DNA of 64,000 bases from Niveibacterium microcysteis (GTDB taxonomy: Bacteria; Pseudomonadota; Gammaproteobacteria; Burkholderiales; Rhodocyclaceae): NCBI RefSeq assembly GCF_017161445.1, contig NZ_CP071060.1, positions 4,712,001 to 4,776,000 of the forward strand. The letters run 5' to 3'. The stretch's first letter is position 1. Each line of letters starts with the position of its first letter. Of the stretch, positions 25,019 to 33,296 are shown one piece after another. The translations under genes were made by a program, and so were the position numbers. The notes under the pieces were generated by a model. The model had not been told where the DNA came from. It saw nothing but the letters and a program-made list of their open reading frames with translations, and searched no databases.

Positions 25019-25849
25019 TCAGCCCTCCGGCAGCGCCGGGTTCTGGCGCCAGCGCTCGAGGTTGCGATCGACAATCTGCTTGATCTCGCCACGTGCAGCC
25101 ATCTCCGACAACACACGGTTGGCCGCCGGCACGAGCGCACGGCATGGGCTGTGACGTACGAAGCCGATTGCGTTGCCGGTCTCGGCGACATACGGCGCCA
25201 GCGCAACGATGCGGCCTTCGAGCCCGGCCTCGATCAGCGTTGCGCGCCCAGCGTGCAGCCCGGTCATGAAATAGTCGATACGCCCCGCCATCAACATGCG
25301 GAAGCCGGTGAGCGGATCGTTGAGCTCCTCCACATCGAGACGCTCGCGAATGAAACGGTCGGCTTCCTCACCGAAGCGGTTGCCGCGCGTCAGGCCGCCT
25401 TTGCGGCCGATCAGCGAATCACGGCCAAAGTAGTTGATCGGGTAATCCACTTTCACAAACACCGCGATCGGGTTGTTCAGCACCGGCTGTGTGAACTCGA
25501 GGAAGGCACGCCGCTCAGGCGTGTCCTTCAAGGTCGTCACGACGTCCACATCGCCATGCTCCGCAGCGCTCAGCACGCGCGGCCACGGGCCCAGGTATTG
25601 CAGCTCCCAGCGCACGCCGAGGCGAGTGAACACCCGCGTCGCGATCTCGACGCTGGCGCCGGTCAGCGTCGTGCCGTCGTACCAGTGCAACGGCGGGTAC
25701 TTCGGATCAGCGGAAATGACGACCTTGCGACAAGCAGGCCCCGCCGCCGCGGCCAGAATCGGCATCGCGGCCAGCAGCGCACAGACCAGCGCACGGCTAG
25801 GCCAGCGCCCGCGCCTTGCGTCATCCGTGTGACCTGCTTGCAGCAACAT
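25019..25849 (-). CDS. Periplasmic solute-binding family 3 protein (orphan)
   Basis: 276 residues with a signal peptide (LVCALLAAMPILAAAAG, cleavage near residue 36). The mature SBP_bac_3 core is complete: KVVISADPKYPPLHWYD, TLTGASVEIATRVF, DVDVVTTLKDTPERRAFLEFTQPVLN and the second lobe DPLTGFRMLMAGRIDYFMT. It would bind an amino acid or small organic solute. As with the proteins at 2361 and 6528 there is no permease or ATPase nearby, so it may supply a sensor or distant transporter. Confidence 0.88.
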   Translation of the reverse strand: MLLQAGHTDDARRGRWPSRALVCALLAAMPILAAAAGPACRKVVISADPKYPPLHWYDGTTLTGASVEIATRVFTRLGVRWELQYLGPWPRVLSAAEHGDVDVVTTLKDTPERRAFLEFTQPVLNNPIAVFVKVDYPINYFGRDSLIGRKGGLTRGNRFGEEADRFIRERLDVEELNDPLTGFRMLMAGRIDYFMTGLHAGRATLIEAGLEGRIVALAPYVAETGNAIGFVRHSPCRALVPAANRVLSEMAARGEIKQIVDRNLERWRQNPALPEG

Positions 25850-25950
25850 CCCGAGCCCCCCGATCGTGCAGCGGCGAATTGAAACCGGGCTGCAGCGCAG
25901 CCCAAGGCTTCAACGACGCAGTGATGCAAGGTCTTGAGTGCGGACCGGGC

Positions 25951-26757
25951 TCAGGGATAGAGCTCGGCGATCGCGCGACGAAACGACGGTATCACCATGC
26001 CGGAATGCGTCGTCGGGAATGCCTCGTAGCTATACACGAGGTTCTGGTAGTTGCGTGCGACGAAGAGATCGCGGAACGGTTCAACCGTGGACAGGTTACC
26101 GTCACCCTGCGACGCGGAAAAGATGAAAAGTCGCGCGGGCACGGATTGGGTGCGCTGCGCCAGGGCCGCCTCCAGGCCGGCGACGACATCCTCTTGCACC
26201 CAGAAGCTGCCGTCCTGGGAAATGTAGTTCGCGAAATACCGGTGCGCCGGGTCTTCCAGCAGCAGCACCAGGCCGGCAAAGAGCCCACCCATCGAATGGC
26301 CGATCAGCGTGCGTCGCGTGGGGTCGATGCGGTAGCGCGCCTCGACGTATGGAATCACCTGCTGCGTCAGGAAGCGGTAGTGCGCCGCAGCGCCCGGCAT
26401 CTGATAGTCGATCCAGCGCTGGCCGGTGGCTTGGCCATCGGAGTTGCCGATCGAAATCACGATCACCTCTTTATGCTGCTCGAAGAGCTCGGTGCTCAGC
26501 GGCAGGAACGACCACTCCGCATCCATCGTGTAGAGCACCGGGTAGTCTTTGGTGCTCGTCGCATAGCCGGGCGGCAGGTAGACGTGAATCGGGTAGTTAA
26601 CCTGGTTGCCGGTCGACTGGATCCGTAGGCTGGTATCACGCGTCGGCTGGGTCGCCGGATCCACCGGCGTAGAATCACCGCCGCCGCCACATGCGGCCAA
26701 CAGCGAAACGGTGAGGACAAGGCAAAGCTGGCGCAGCGCGCGGCGGAAAGCGATCAT
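25951..26757 (-). CDS. Secreted lipoprotein esterase (alpha/beta hydrolase, COG2819-like)
   Basis: 268 residues. A lipobox LLAACGGGG predicts lipidation at Cys 23 and anchoring to a membrane. The alpha/beta fold contains IHVYLPPGY, the nucleophile elbow IGHSMGGLFAGL (GxSxG), and a late His in PTTHSGM. The family includes enterochelin-esterase-like and other carboxylesterases; the substrate cannot be deduced. It is preceded by a 386-bp gap that belongs to the opposite-strand metNIQ leader. Confidence 0.87.
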   Translation of the reverse strand: MIAFRRALRQLCLVLTVSLLAACGGGGDSTPVDPATQPTRDTSLRIQSTGNQVNYPIHVYLPPGYATSTKDYPVLYTMDAEWSFLPLSTELFEQHKEVIVISIGNSDGQATGQRWIDYQMPGAAAHYRFLTQQVIPYVEARYRIDPTRRTLIGHSMGGLFAGLVLLLEDPAHRYFANYISQDGSFWVQEDVVAGLEAALAQRTQSVPARLFIFSASQGDGNLSTVEPFRDLFVARNYQNLVYSYEAFPTTHSGMVIPSFRRAIAELYP

Positions 26758-26955
26758 CGGTCGTGACCCGGCGAGTTGGGGGGAGGCGCCACACCTTGCA
26801 GGCAGACGGCGCCCCGGCACTCTAGGTTCGACCGATGAACTTGTCATCCTGCATCGTTCGCAGGCATGACTTGGGTCAGAACGACACCGCCGCGCCCGGG
26901 CGAATCCGGGCCCGGAGTTGGTCGCCCTTGGGCGCCGGCTCGGCCTGCGCGAACT

Positions 26956-27143
26956 TGGTATACTTGCGCTTTGCCGTGGCGCGGCAGGCCTGCCAGCCTC
27001 AACGCCGGATCCGTCAGACGTCTGCCGGGCAATCCACCGCGAAGAGGTAGTTCCCGCCTCGCCCACGAAGCTACCGGCCGCCCGCACAGCCTTGCTCTGC
27101 GGGTTTTTCGTTTTGGCGCCGGGGCAAGCCAAGCGAGGAGCGC
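26956..27143 (+). ncRNA. Candidate metNIQ leader RNA with attenuator
   Basis: An extended -10 (TGGTATACT, 26956-26964) predicts a start near 26971, giving a leader of about 170 nt before metN. The leader holds the self-complementary GGCAGGCCTGCC and CAGACGTCTG, a long-range pair GGTAG (27046-27050) with CTACC (27071-27075), and then an intrinsic terminator. It has no ATG, and its longest GTG frame is not Met-rich. It does not match the SAM-I or SAM-II consensus as far as I can judge. The rest of the 386-bp gap (26758-26955) shows nothing I recognise. Confidence 0.45.
27081..27108 (+). terminator. Intrinsic terminator inside the metN leader
   Basis: CCCGCA and TGCGGG pair with an inner AG/CT extension, followed at once by TTTTT. 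Placed 35 bp before the metN ATG and downstream of a promoter-like element, it suggests transcription attenuation. Confidence 0.6.
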
Positions 27144-28184
27144 ATGATCCAACTGCAAGCGGTCGGCAAGATCTATCGGGCCGGCAATCGCGACATCCAC
27201 GCCCTGCGCGACGTGAACCTGAGTATCGCCGCAGGCGAAATCTTCGGCATCATCGGTCATTCGGGCGCGGGCAAATCCACACTGATCCGGCTGCTGAACC
27301 GGCTCGAATCGCCGAGCAGCGGCCGCATCGAACTGGCCGGCGACGACATCACGGCGCTCGACGATGCGGGCCTTCGCCAGCTACGCCAGCGTGTCGGCAT
27401 GATCTTCCAGCACTTCAACCTGCTCGGCTCGCGCACCGTTGCGCAGAACGTCGCGATGCCCTTGCGCATCGCAGGCGTGCGCGACAAGGCAAAGATCGCC
27501 GCACGCGTCGCCGAACTGCTTGATCTGGTGGGCCTCGCCGACCAGGGCGACAAATACCCCTCGCAGCTCTCGGGCGGGCAGAAGCAGCGCGTTGGCATTG
27601 CGCGCGCGCTCGCCAACGAACCGAAGCTGCTGCTGTGCGACGAGGCCACCAGCGCGCTTGACCCGCAGACCACCCGTTCGGTGCTGGACCTGCTCCTGCA
27701 GATCAACGAACGCCTCGGGCTCACCATCGTGCTGATCACCCACGAGATGGACGTGGTGCGCGCGATCTGTGACCACGTAGCGGTTCTCGACGGCGGCGAA
27801 GTTGTCGAGCAAGGGCCGGTGACCGACGTTTTCCTGCATCCGAAGCACCCGACAACGCGCCGCTTCGTGCAGGAATCCGAGCACCTCGACGCGGACGAGG
27901 AACACGACAACTTCGCCCATGTGGGCGGGCGCATCGTGCGCCTGAGTTTCGTCGGCGAACAGGTCTACGCGCCGCTGCTCGCCAGCGTCGCGCGCGAGCA
28001 CGGCGTGGATTTCTCGATCCTTTTCGGCCGCGTTGAACGCATCAAACACACCCCCTGCGGCCAGCTGACGCTCGCGCTAGACGGCGATCCCGCCGCGGTC
28101 GATGCGGCGCTCGCTCAACTCGCCGGGCGCGGCGTCCATGTGGAAACCCTGCGCGCTACGGCAACGACCGAAGGAGGCCAATGA
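27144..28184 (+). CDS. metN: Methionine ABC transporter ATP-binding protein MetN
   Basis: 346 residues, standard MetN length. Walker A is [11 protein letters not shown], signature [15 protein letters not shown], Walker [14 protein letters not shown] and H-loop LITHEMDVV. The C-terminal 90 residues form the NIL (ACT-like) domain, with [16 protein letters not shown], which senses L-methionine and shuts the transporter when the cell is full (family knowledge). The ribosome binding site GCGAGGAGCGC precedes the ATG at 27144. It overlaps metI by 4 bp. Confidence 0.97.
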   Translation: MIQLQAVGKIYRAGNRDIHALRDVNLSIAAGEIFGIIGHSGAGKSTLIRLLNRLESPSSGRIELAGDDITALDDAGLRQLRQRVGMIFQHFNLLGSRTVAQNVAMPLRIAGVRDKAKIAARVAELLDLVGLADQGDKYPSQLSGGQKQRVGIARALANEPKLLLCDEATSALDPQTTRSVLDLLLQINERLGLTIVLITHEMDVVRAICDHVAVLDGGEVVEQGPVTDVFLHPKHPTTRRFVQESEHLDADEEHDNFAHVGGRIVRLSFVGEQVYAPLLASVAREHGVDFSILFGRVERIKHTPCGQLTLALDGDPAAVDAALAQLAGRGVHVETLRATATTEGGQ

Positions 28185-28858
28185 TGCAGGCCCTGCTTGA
28201 AATCATCCTGGCGATCGACTGGCCCGAGATCGGCACCGCCTCGCTCGATACGCTGATCATGCTTGGCGCGTCGCTGCTGTTCACCGCGCTGGCCGGCCTG
28301 CCGCTGGGCGTGCTGCTGTTCCTCACCGGTCCGCGCCAGCTGCTGCGTCAACCGGCGGTCTACGGTGCGCTGTCCTTCGCGGTGAACGTGCTGCGCTCGC
28401 TGCCCTTCATCATCCTGCTGATCCTGATGATCCCGATCACGGTGAAGATCACCGGCACCTCCTTAGGTGTTGCCGGGGCCATTCCGCCGCTCGTCGTCGC
28501 AACCACGCCCTTCTTCGCGCGTCTGGTCGAAACATCGCTGCGCGAGGTGGACCGCGGCATTGTCGAGGCGATGCTCGCCAGCGGTGCCAGTACTCGGCAG
28601 ATCGTGCTGTGGGCGCTGCTCCCGGAAGCCCTGCCGGGCATCATCGCTGCGCTGACGGTCACCGCGATCACGCTGGTCGCCTACACCGCGATGTCCGGCG
28701 TCATCGGCGGCGGTGGTCTTGGCGACCTCGCGGTGCGCTTCGGCTATCAGCGCTTCCGCACCGACGTGATGGTGGTCACCGTCTTGCTGCTGTTGATCCT
28801 CGTGCAAGTGCTGCAAATGGCCGGCGACCGGCTGGTGCACCACTTCAGCCGCAAGTGA
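28181..28858 (+). CDS. metI: Methionine ABC transporter permease MetI
   Basis: 225 residues with five hydrophobic segments. The EAA-type loop [25 protein letters not shown] in two parts contacts MetN, and the region [21 protein letters not shown] is characteristic of MetI. It transports D/L-methionine across the inner membrane. The start ATGATG overlaps the metN stop and is preceded by GGAGG, so translation is coupled. Confidence 0.97.
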   Translation: MMQALLEIILAIDWPEIGTASLDTLIMLGASLLFTALAGLPLGVLLFLTGPRQLLRQPAVYGALSFAVNVLRSLPFIILLILMIPITVKITGTSLGVAGAIPPLVVATTPFFARLVETSLREVDRGIVEAMLASGASTRQIVLWALLPEALPGIIAALTVTAITLVAYTAMSGVIGGGGLGDLAVRFGYQRFRTDVMVVTVLLLLILVQVLQMAGDRLVHHFSRK

Positions 28859-28952
28859 GCCGATATCGCTTCGTCCTAATCACGAATTCTGATTTCCTCA
28901 TTCCAAGCTGACCATTGACCCTGCCTGCCACGGCAAGGATCATCAACACACC

Positions 28953-28982
28953 GGCCCGGCACTGCCCGGGCCTTCTTATTTC
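28953..28982 (+). terminator. Hairpin between metI and metQ
   Basis: GGCCCGG (28953-28959) pairs with CCGGGCC (28966-28972), followed by TTCTTATTT. A stem this strong, 25 bp before the metQ start, may work as a partial terminator or as an RNA-stability barrier that lets metQ mRNA outlast metNI. Confidence 0.5.
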
Positions 28983-29004
28983 GTCCGAATTGCAGGAACG
29001 CGTA

Positions 29005-29790
29005 ATGAAGAAAATCATCCCCTCCCTCGCCGCCGGCCTGCTCGCCGCGCTTGCCCTGAACGCCTCCGCCGCCGACAAGCTCACCGTCGCCGCGACGCCG
29101 GTACCGCACGCCGAAATCCTCCAGTTCATCAAGCCCGAACTGGCCAAGCAAGGTGTCGAGCTCGATATCAAGGTATTCACCGACTACGTGCAACCGAACG
29201 TGCAGGTCGAGGAAAAGCGCCTCGACGCCAACTTCTTCCAGCATCAGCCCTATCTGAACAGCTTCAACAAGGAGAAAGGCACGCACCTCGTATCGATCGC
29301 CGCGGTGCATGTCGAGCCCTTCGGCGTTTACAGCCGCAAGGTGAAGTCTCTGCAAGAGGTCAAGGAAGGCGCCACGGTGGCGATTCCGAACGATCCGACC
29401 AACGGCGGGCGCGCCCTGCTGCTGCTAGAGAAGGCCGGCCTGATCAAGCTCAAAGATCCGAAGAACCTGCAAGCCACTGCGAAGGACATCGCGAGCAACC
29501 CGAAGAAGCTCAAGTTCCGCGAACTCGAAGCCGCGACGCTGCCGCGCGTGATCGACCAGGTGGACCTCGCCGCGATCAACACCAACTACGCCCTGGAAGC
29601 CGGCCTCCTACCGACCCGCGACGCGCTCGCAATTGAAGGCGGCGAATCGGCCTACGCCAACATCCTCGTCGTACGTGCCGGCAACGAGAACAATGCAGCC
29701 TTGAAGAAGCTCGTCGCCGCGTTGCGCACGCCGGCGGTGAAGAAGTTCATCGAAGAGAGGTACAAGGGCGCGGTGGTGCCAGCCTTCTGA
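29005..29790 (+). CDS. metQ: Methionine-binding protein MetQ
   Basis: 261 residues starting MKKIIPSLAAG. The signal peptide ends at ALNASAADK, a plain signal-peptidase-I site instead of the lipobox found in E. coli MetQ, so the protein may be soluble in the periplasm. The NlpA family core follows: LTVAATPVPHAEIL, VFTDYVQPNVQVEEKRLDAN and FFQHQPYLNSFN (methionine site), IPNDPTNGGRALLLL. The last gene of metNIQ, followed by a good terminator. Confidence 0.96.
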   Translation: MKKIIPSLAAGLLAALALNASAADKLTVAATPVPHAEILQFIKPELAKQGVELDIKVFTDYVQPNVQVEEKRLDANFFQHQPYLNSFNKEKGTHLVSIAAVHVEPFGVYSRKVKSLQEVKEGATVAIPNDPTNGGRALLLLEKAGLIKLKDPKNLQATAKDIASNPKKLKFRELEAATLPRVIDQVDLAAINTNYALEAGLLPTRDALAIEGGESAYANILVVRAGNENNAALKKLVAALRTPAVKKFIEERYKGAVVPAF

Positions 29791-29817
29791 ACGCCGGCTT
29801 CTCGCGCAGTACCGTCG

Positions 29818-29840
29818 ACGGCCGCGCAAGCGGCCGTTTT
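29818..29840 (+). terminator. Terminator of metNIQ
   Basis: ACGGCCGC and GCGGCCGT pair perfectly around GCAA, followed by TTTCG. Confidence 0.85.
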
Positions 29841-29913
29841 CGTTCGCACGTCGGCAGGACGCGCCCGTCTTGTACGACACTGCACGACGACGCGCACCTG
29901 CCCTGACTAAGCC

Positions 29914-31137
29914 CTAAGCCGTCGGCAGATTACGCGCGAAGATGCTTCGGCAGAGCCCCTCGATCTCCGAATTCTCGAGCGCCCAGCTTTGGCGAAAGCA
30001 CGCAGGCCACATCCCGGCCTCGTAGCGGAATATCACCGAATCCCAGCCCCATGCTTCGAAAAGGCTGTAAACGTCGGTCGTCCACGCAAGCCGCGTCTCA
30101 GCGGGTGCCGTCTTGCTGCATCCGAATTCGGTGACCGCGATTCTCACGCCATGCGCAGCCTGGTAATCCAGCGCCGGTTTCAGCGCAGCCTCCAGCGTCG
30201 CCTTGTTGAGGGCCGTCTCGAATTGGCCACCGGATGTCGGATAGTGGACTGTCCCGGCGGTTGACGGGTCCGCGATCCCTTGGTGGGTCACCGAGCTTGG
30301 CGTGTAGAAGTGGACGGCGTATAGCAGTCGCGGATCGGCAATGGGCGCAAGTTCGTCGAGATAGTCGGCGAAGTTCCACTCTGGCCCGATGGCGACCCAG
30401 CGCTCAGGATCGACCGCTCGGATCGCCTCGATGACCGGAGGATAGAGCTTGTTCAAGGCCCCCGCGGACAGACGCTCGTCACCGTTCGGGCTGCCAGGGT
30501 AATGCGGTTGAGGCTCGTTGAGGATCTCGAAGATCAGACCGGGGCGACCTTTGAAACGCTCGGCCAATGCGGCCCACGCGGCTATCAGTTCGGACTGCGC
30601 GCTGGCGTCTCGCCACAGCGAACGGCCGTCGTCTTCGGGCCAGTTCCGGGATACCGGCCAAATCAGGAAACTGCTGAAGCACAGCATCACATGGACATTG
30701 TTCGAAAGACACCATTCGATGACCGGCTGACGTGACGCGAGCGACGCAGCAAGCCGGTCCTTCAACGGGCTACCTGGCAAATACGGCGCGCCGGTCTGGT
30801 CGAAGGGGCAGAGAAACACACGAAGCACGTTCGCGCCCCATGCAGGCAATTGGGGAAGCTGAATCCAGCCTGAGTAATGCGGATCGGTCCAGTCGGCGTA
30901 TTCATTCAGGTGCGCGCCGCGCAACCGTGGCAGGGCGGTATTCGAGATCGCCGGCAGCGCCGGCCCGCTCGGCAGCTGGGGCGGCTTACTGCTTGGAACT
31001 CCTGTCACCGTGCATTCCCGTGCATTGCTCACGGGCTCGCCGCCACCGCCCCCACCGCCGCATGCGCCAAGAAGCGGTGCTGCGCCAAGGGCCGCGCTGA
31101 CAGACTTCAAGAACTTCCTGCGACGAATGGACGGCAT
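29914..31137 (-). CDS. GH5-like secreted glycoside hydrolase (Tat lipoprotein)
   Basis: 407 residues. The N-terminus has a twin-arginine-type signal (RRRKFLKSVSA) that ends in a lipobox (LLGACGGG), so the enzyme is probably exported folded and lipid-anchored. The catalytic barrel shows the cellulase family 5 pattern: LRGAHLNEYADW early, LIFEILNEPQPHYPG with the acid/base Glu, and IAVTEFGCSKT with the nucleophile Glu. It should cleave beta-glucans or beta-mannans. The ribosome binding site GGAG lies ahead of MPSIRRRKF. Divergent from the second PEP-CTERM gene. Confidence 0.9.
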   Translation of the reverse strand: MPSIRRRKFLKSVSAALGAAPLLGACGGGGGGGEPVSNARECTVTGVPSSKPPQLPSGPALPAISNTALPRLRGAHLNEYADWTDPHYSGWIQLPQLPAWGANVLRVFLCPFDQTGAPYLPGSPLKDRLAASLASRQPVIEWCLSNNVHVMLCFSSFLIWPVSRNWPEDDGRSLWRDASAQSELIAAWAALAERFKGRPGLIFEILNEPQPHYPGSPNGDERLSAGALNKLYPPVIEAIRAVDPERWVAIGPEWNFADYLDELAPIADPRLLYAVHFYTPSSVTHQGIADPSTAGTVHYPTSGGQFETALNKATLEAALKPALDYQAAHGVRIAVTEFGCSKTAPAETRLAWTTDVYSLFEAWGWDSVIFRYEAGMWPACFRQSWALENSEIEGLCRSIFARNLPTA

Positions 31138-31509
31138 CGCGTCACTCCAACGATTGGGGGACCACAAGTATGCCAATGCGATTTGCGCGAAGGTTAAGAC
31201 TTCATGCCAACGCTGCGTAGTTGTTCCAGTTTGCGTGTCGGGCGCGCTGATCGACTGCCTCACCGCATCGCCGAGGAACCGAATACCACCGGTAGCCCGC
31301 CGTCGGCGGCGAAGTCGACGACGTTTATCGCGTGCAAAGTCGCCTGGATAGACAACCGGGCACACTGCGGAGGCGGTACCTCAGACGTGGTGTCGACCCA
31401 ATTTACAGCGCGCCCGGCGTGTTCTTGCGCCGACCGTAGCGGAAGTGCCCGCTTTCGCAGCCATCACCGCGCCAGGTTAGATCACCCGAAAACCGCGCCA
31501 ATGCTTGAT

Positions 31510-31532
31510 TTGATCGTCCGACGCCCGATCAA
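31510..31532. promoter_or_regulatory. Inverted repeat upstream of second PEP-CTERM gene
   Basis: TTGATCG and CGATCAA flank 9 bp. The centre is about 81 bp upstream of the predicted sigma-54 start site, within the range of an activator site. The remainder of the 557-bp gap (31138-31694) holds no gene I can support. Confidence 0.4.
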
Positions 31533-31575
31533 TCACCGCATCGTCGGCGGCCCGTCGGCCCACCATGCAGCGCAT

Positions 31576-31591
31576 TGGCACTGTTTCTGCT
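31576..31591 (+). promoter_or_regulatory. Sigma-54 (RpoN) -24/-12 type promoter of second PEP-CTERM gene
   Basis: TGGCACTGTTTCTGCT: perfect TGGCAC, then CTGC in place of TTGC, with GG and GC 10 nt apart. The predicted start is near 31602, leaving a leader of about 93 nt. Confidence 0.55.
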
Positions 31592-31694
31592 TGTGCAGCG
31601 CAGCGTCGCCGCGGGCCACAAACCCCGGCGACACCCAGTCTGAATCCGGCATGCGCAGCAAACCCTGTCCGCATGCCCTCTCCGGGAGTCATGC

Positions 31695-32303
31695 ATGCGT
31701 TTGAAGCCGATCGTTCTCTCCATGGCCTTGTCCCTGGCCACCCTAGCGGCGGGCAATGCGCACGCCTTTGCTGCCGCAAGCAAACCCTCTGCGCTGCCCG
31801 CGTCGCTGGCGCTTGATCTGACGCCGACGGTGATCACCGACACCGCGACCGATCTGAAAGTACAGTGGACCTGGGATCTGCTCAACGCGAGTTCGACGCT
31901 GAATCTGTTCTCCACACCCAAGCTGGTGAACTGGAATGTCAGCCTCGCCTCCTACACCAAATCGGTATCGGTGCCAGATCTGGGGTCGTTTGCGATGCTC
32001 GCCGCCACGCTGGATGCGCAGCACGTGAGCGCCCCGCACAGCGGCGACGCGGGTACCGGCGATGCCTTCCATTACGTCTGGGTGCAAAGCAACGTATCGA
32101 GCTTCAGCGGCAGCACCACGTCGCTGCTCGCGCATGCGGGTGCGCATTCCGACACCTACACCTTTGATGCCGTGCGCACCGGTGGCGACGTGCAGTTCAC
32201 GCTGACCGCGGTGCATGCGGTGCCGGAACCCGAGACCTATGCGATGCTGCTCGCCGGCTTGGGCTTGGTCGGAGCGGCCGCACGGCGCCGTCGCATGCGC
32301 TGA
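31695..32303 (+). CDS. PEP-CTERM sorting domain protein
   Basis: 202 residues. A signal peptide (LSMALSLATLAAGNAHAFA) precedes a beta-rich body, and the protein ends with VPEPETYAMLLAGLGLVG, a short helix and the basic tail RRRRMR. The tail is almost identical to that of the other PEP-CTERM protein at 10425, although the bodies differ. Export and cleavage by an exosortase are expected. It is a single-gene unit between its own promoter and a terminator. Confidence 0.93.
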   Translation: MRLKPIVLSMALSLATLAAGNAHAFAAASKPSALPASLALDLTPTVITDTATDLKVQWTWDLLNASSTLNLFSTPKLVNWNVSLASYTKSVSVPDLGSFAMLAATLDAQHVSAPHSGDAGTGDAFHYVWVQSNVSSFSGSTTSLLAHAGAHSDTYTFDAVRTGGDVQFTLTAVHAVPEPETYAMLLAGLGLVGAAARRRRMR

Positions 32304-32323
32304 AGCGCTACGCGCAGACGACA

Positions 32324-32352
32324 AAAGAGCACCGATCAGCGGTGCTCTTTTT
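32324..32352. terminator. Bidirectional terminator after PEP-CTERM gene
   Basis: AAAGAGCACC and GGTGCTCTTT pair around a short loop, followed by TTTTCTT on the plus strand and preceded by AAAA, so it can also serve the convergent trypsin-like gene. Confidence 0.85.
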
Positions 32353-32420
32353 CTTGGCAGGTACCGCAGCAGCGCCGCGAGGGGGCTTCCGCTCTGCTGG
32401 CGCCGCCACCGCACGGCATG

Positions 32421-33296
32421 TCAACGCGCCGCGTCGATTACGCCGCGAATCCACGCGGCATAGGGCGCGATCAGCATGCCTCCGCCGCCTGAACCGAAGT
32501 GAGGCGGGGGCACCGAGATCTTCGGCGGCTTCGCGGGCAGCTGGATCTGGAAGGTGTTGATGCCGACCAATGACCAGTGCTCGCCGTCGCGCACGAAGGC
32601 CGGGCTGCCGGAGTCGCCGCTCGCCACCGTGGCCTCGCGGCGGTTACCGAGGCTGGGGCCTCCGAGCAGGCTGCTGGCCGGGTCGGGGCCATCGAAGTCC
32701 CACACGTAGGCGGCAGGGCCTTGGCCCGGGCGGCTCACCCAATCGTCCAGCACATTCTCGCCAACGCGTTTGGTGTCGGCGCGCGCGCCGACCGTGACAC
32801 CATCGCGCGGGTTGCCGCCACCACCGTAGCCAACCAGCGTCAGCACAATGCCGCGCGCCGGCGGGCGATCGAACAGCGGATAGCGCGGCACGGCCTCGGG
32901 GAGCGGCTCGCGCAGCCTCAGCAAGGCCAGATCATCGAGGTTGATGCGGTCGGACTTGTAGCCCGCGAATCCGGGATGCGGCACGACTTCAAGCACGCCC
33001 GCGGTGAGCGGGCCGCAGGGCACCCGCACACGCACGTCACCGGGGCTCAGGCGCCGCCCAGCGGCCACATGACCCGCGGTGAGCACCCAACGATCGCCCA
33101 CGACGACGCCGGAGAACACGCCGTTGCCGATCAGCACGCTCACCACACCGGCCCAGGGCGATTCGCAACCATCGGGATCGACCCGACGCTCCGGCGAGTC
33201 CGGCGCATCGCCATCGGGCAAGCCGCCGAGAATCGCGCTCGCCGGCAGCGACACCGAGATGAACAGCGCCACCAAGGCGCAACGCCATGCGCTCAT
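32421..33296 (-). CDS. Secreted trypsin-like serine protease
   Basis: 291 residues with a signal peptide (LVALFISVSLPASAI). The S1 catalytic triad is visible: His in WVLTAGHVAAG, Asp in NLDDLALLRLREPL and Ser in VASGDSGSPAFVRD. Unusual features are a long loop before the Ser and a Gly-rich C-terminal stretch (FGSGGGGM). Its start overlaps the stop of the anion transporter gene by 4 bp, so it depends on that gene's translation. Substrate unknown; probably periplasmic or secreted. Confidence 0.9.
   Translation of the reverse strand: MSAWRCALVALFISVSLPASAILGGLPDGDAPDSPERRVDPDGCESPWAGVVSVLIGNGVFSGVVVGDRWVLTAGHVAAGRRLSPGDVRVRVPCGPLTAGVLEVVPHPGFAGYKSDRINLDDLALLRLREPLPEAVPRYPLFDRPPARGIVLTLVGYGGGGNPRDGVTVGARADTKRVGENVLDDWVSRPGQGPAAYVWDFDGPDPASSLLGGPSLGNRREATVASGDSGSPAFVRDGEHWSLVGINTFQIQLPAKPPKISVPPPHFGSGGGGMLIAPYAAWIRGVIDAAR

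Noticed and set aside
26965..27050. GTG-started leader peptide before metN
   Set aside because: 24 codons, Arg/Gln-rich, no Met codons beyond the start and no ribosome binding site, so it does not fit a methionine attenuator peptide.
27081..27108. tRNA-like stem in the metN leader
   Set aside because: Only one stem-loop with a T-run; no cloverleaf, anticodon arm or CCA. It reads as an intrinsic terminator.
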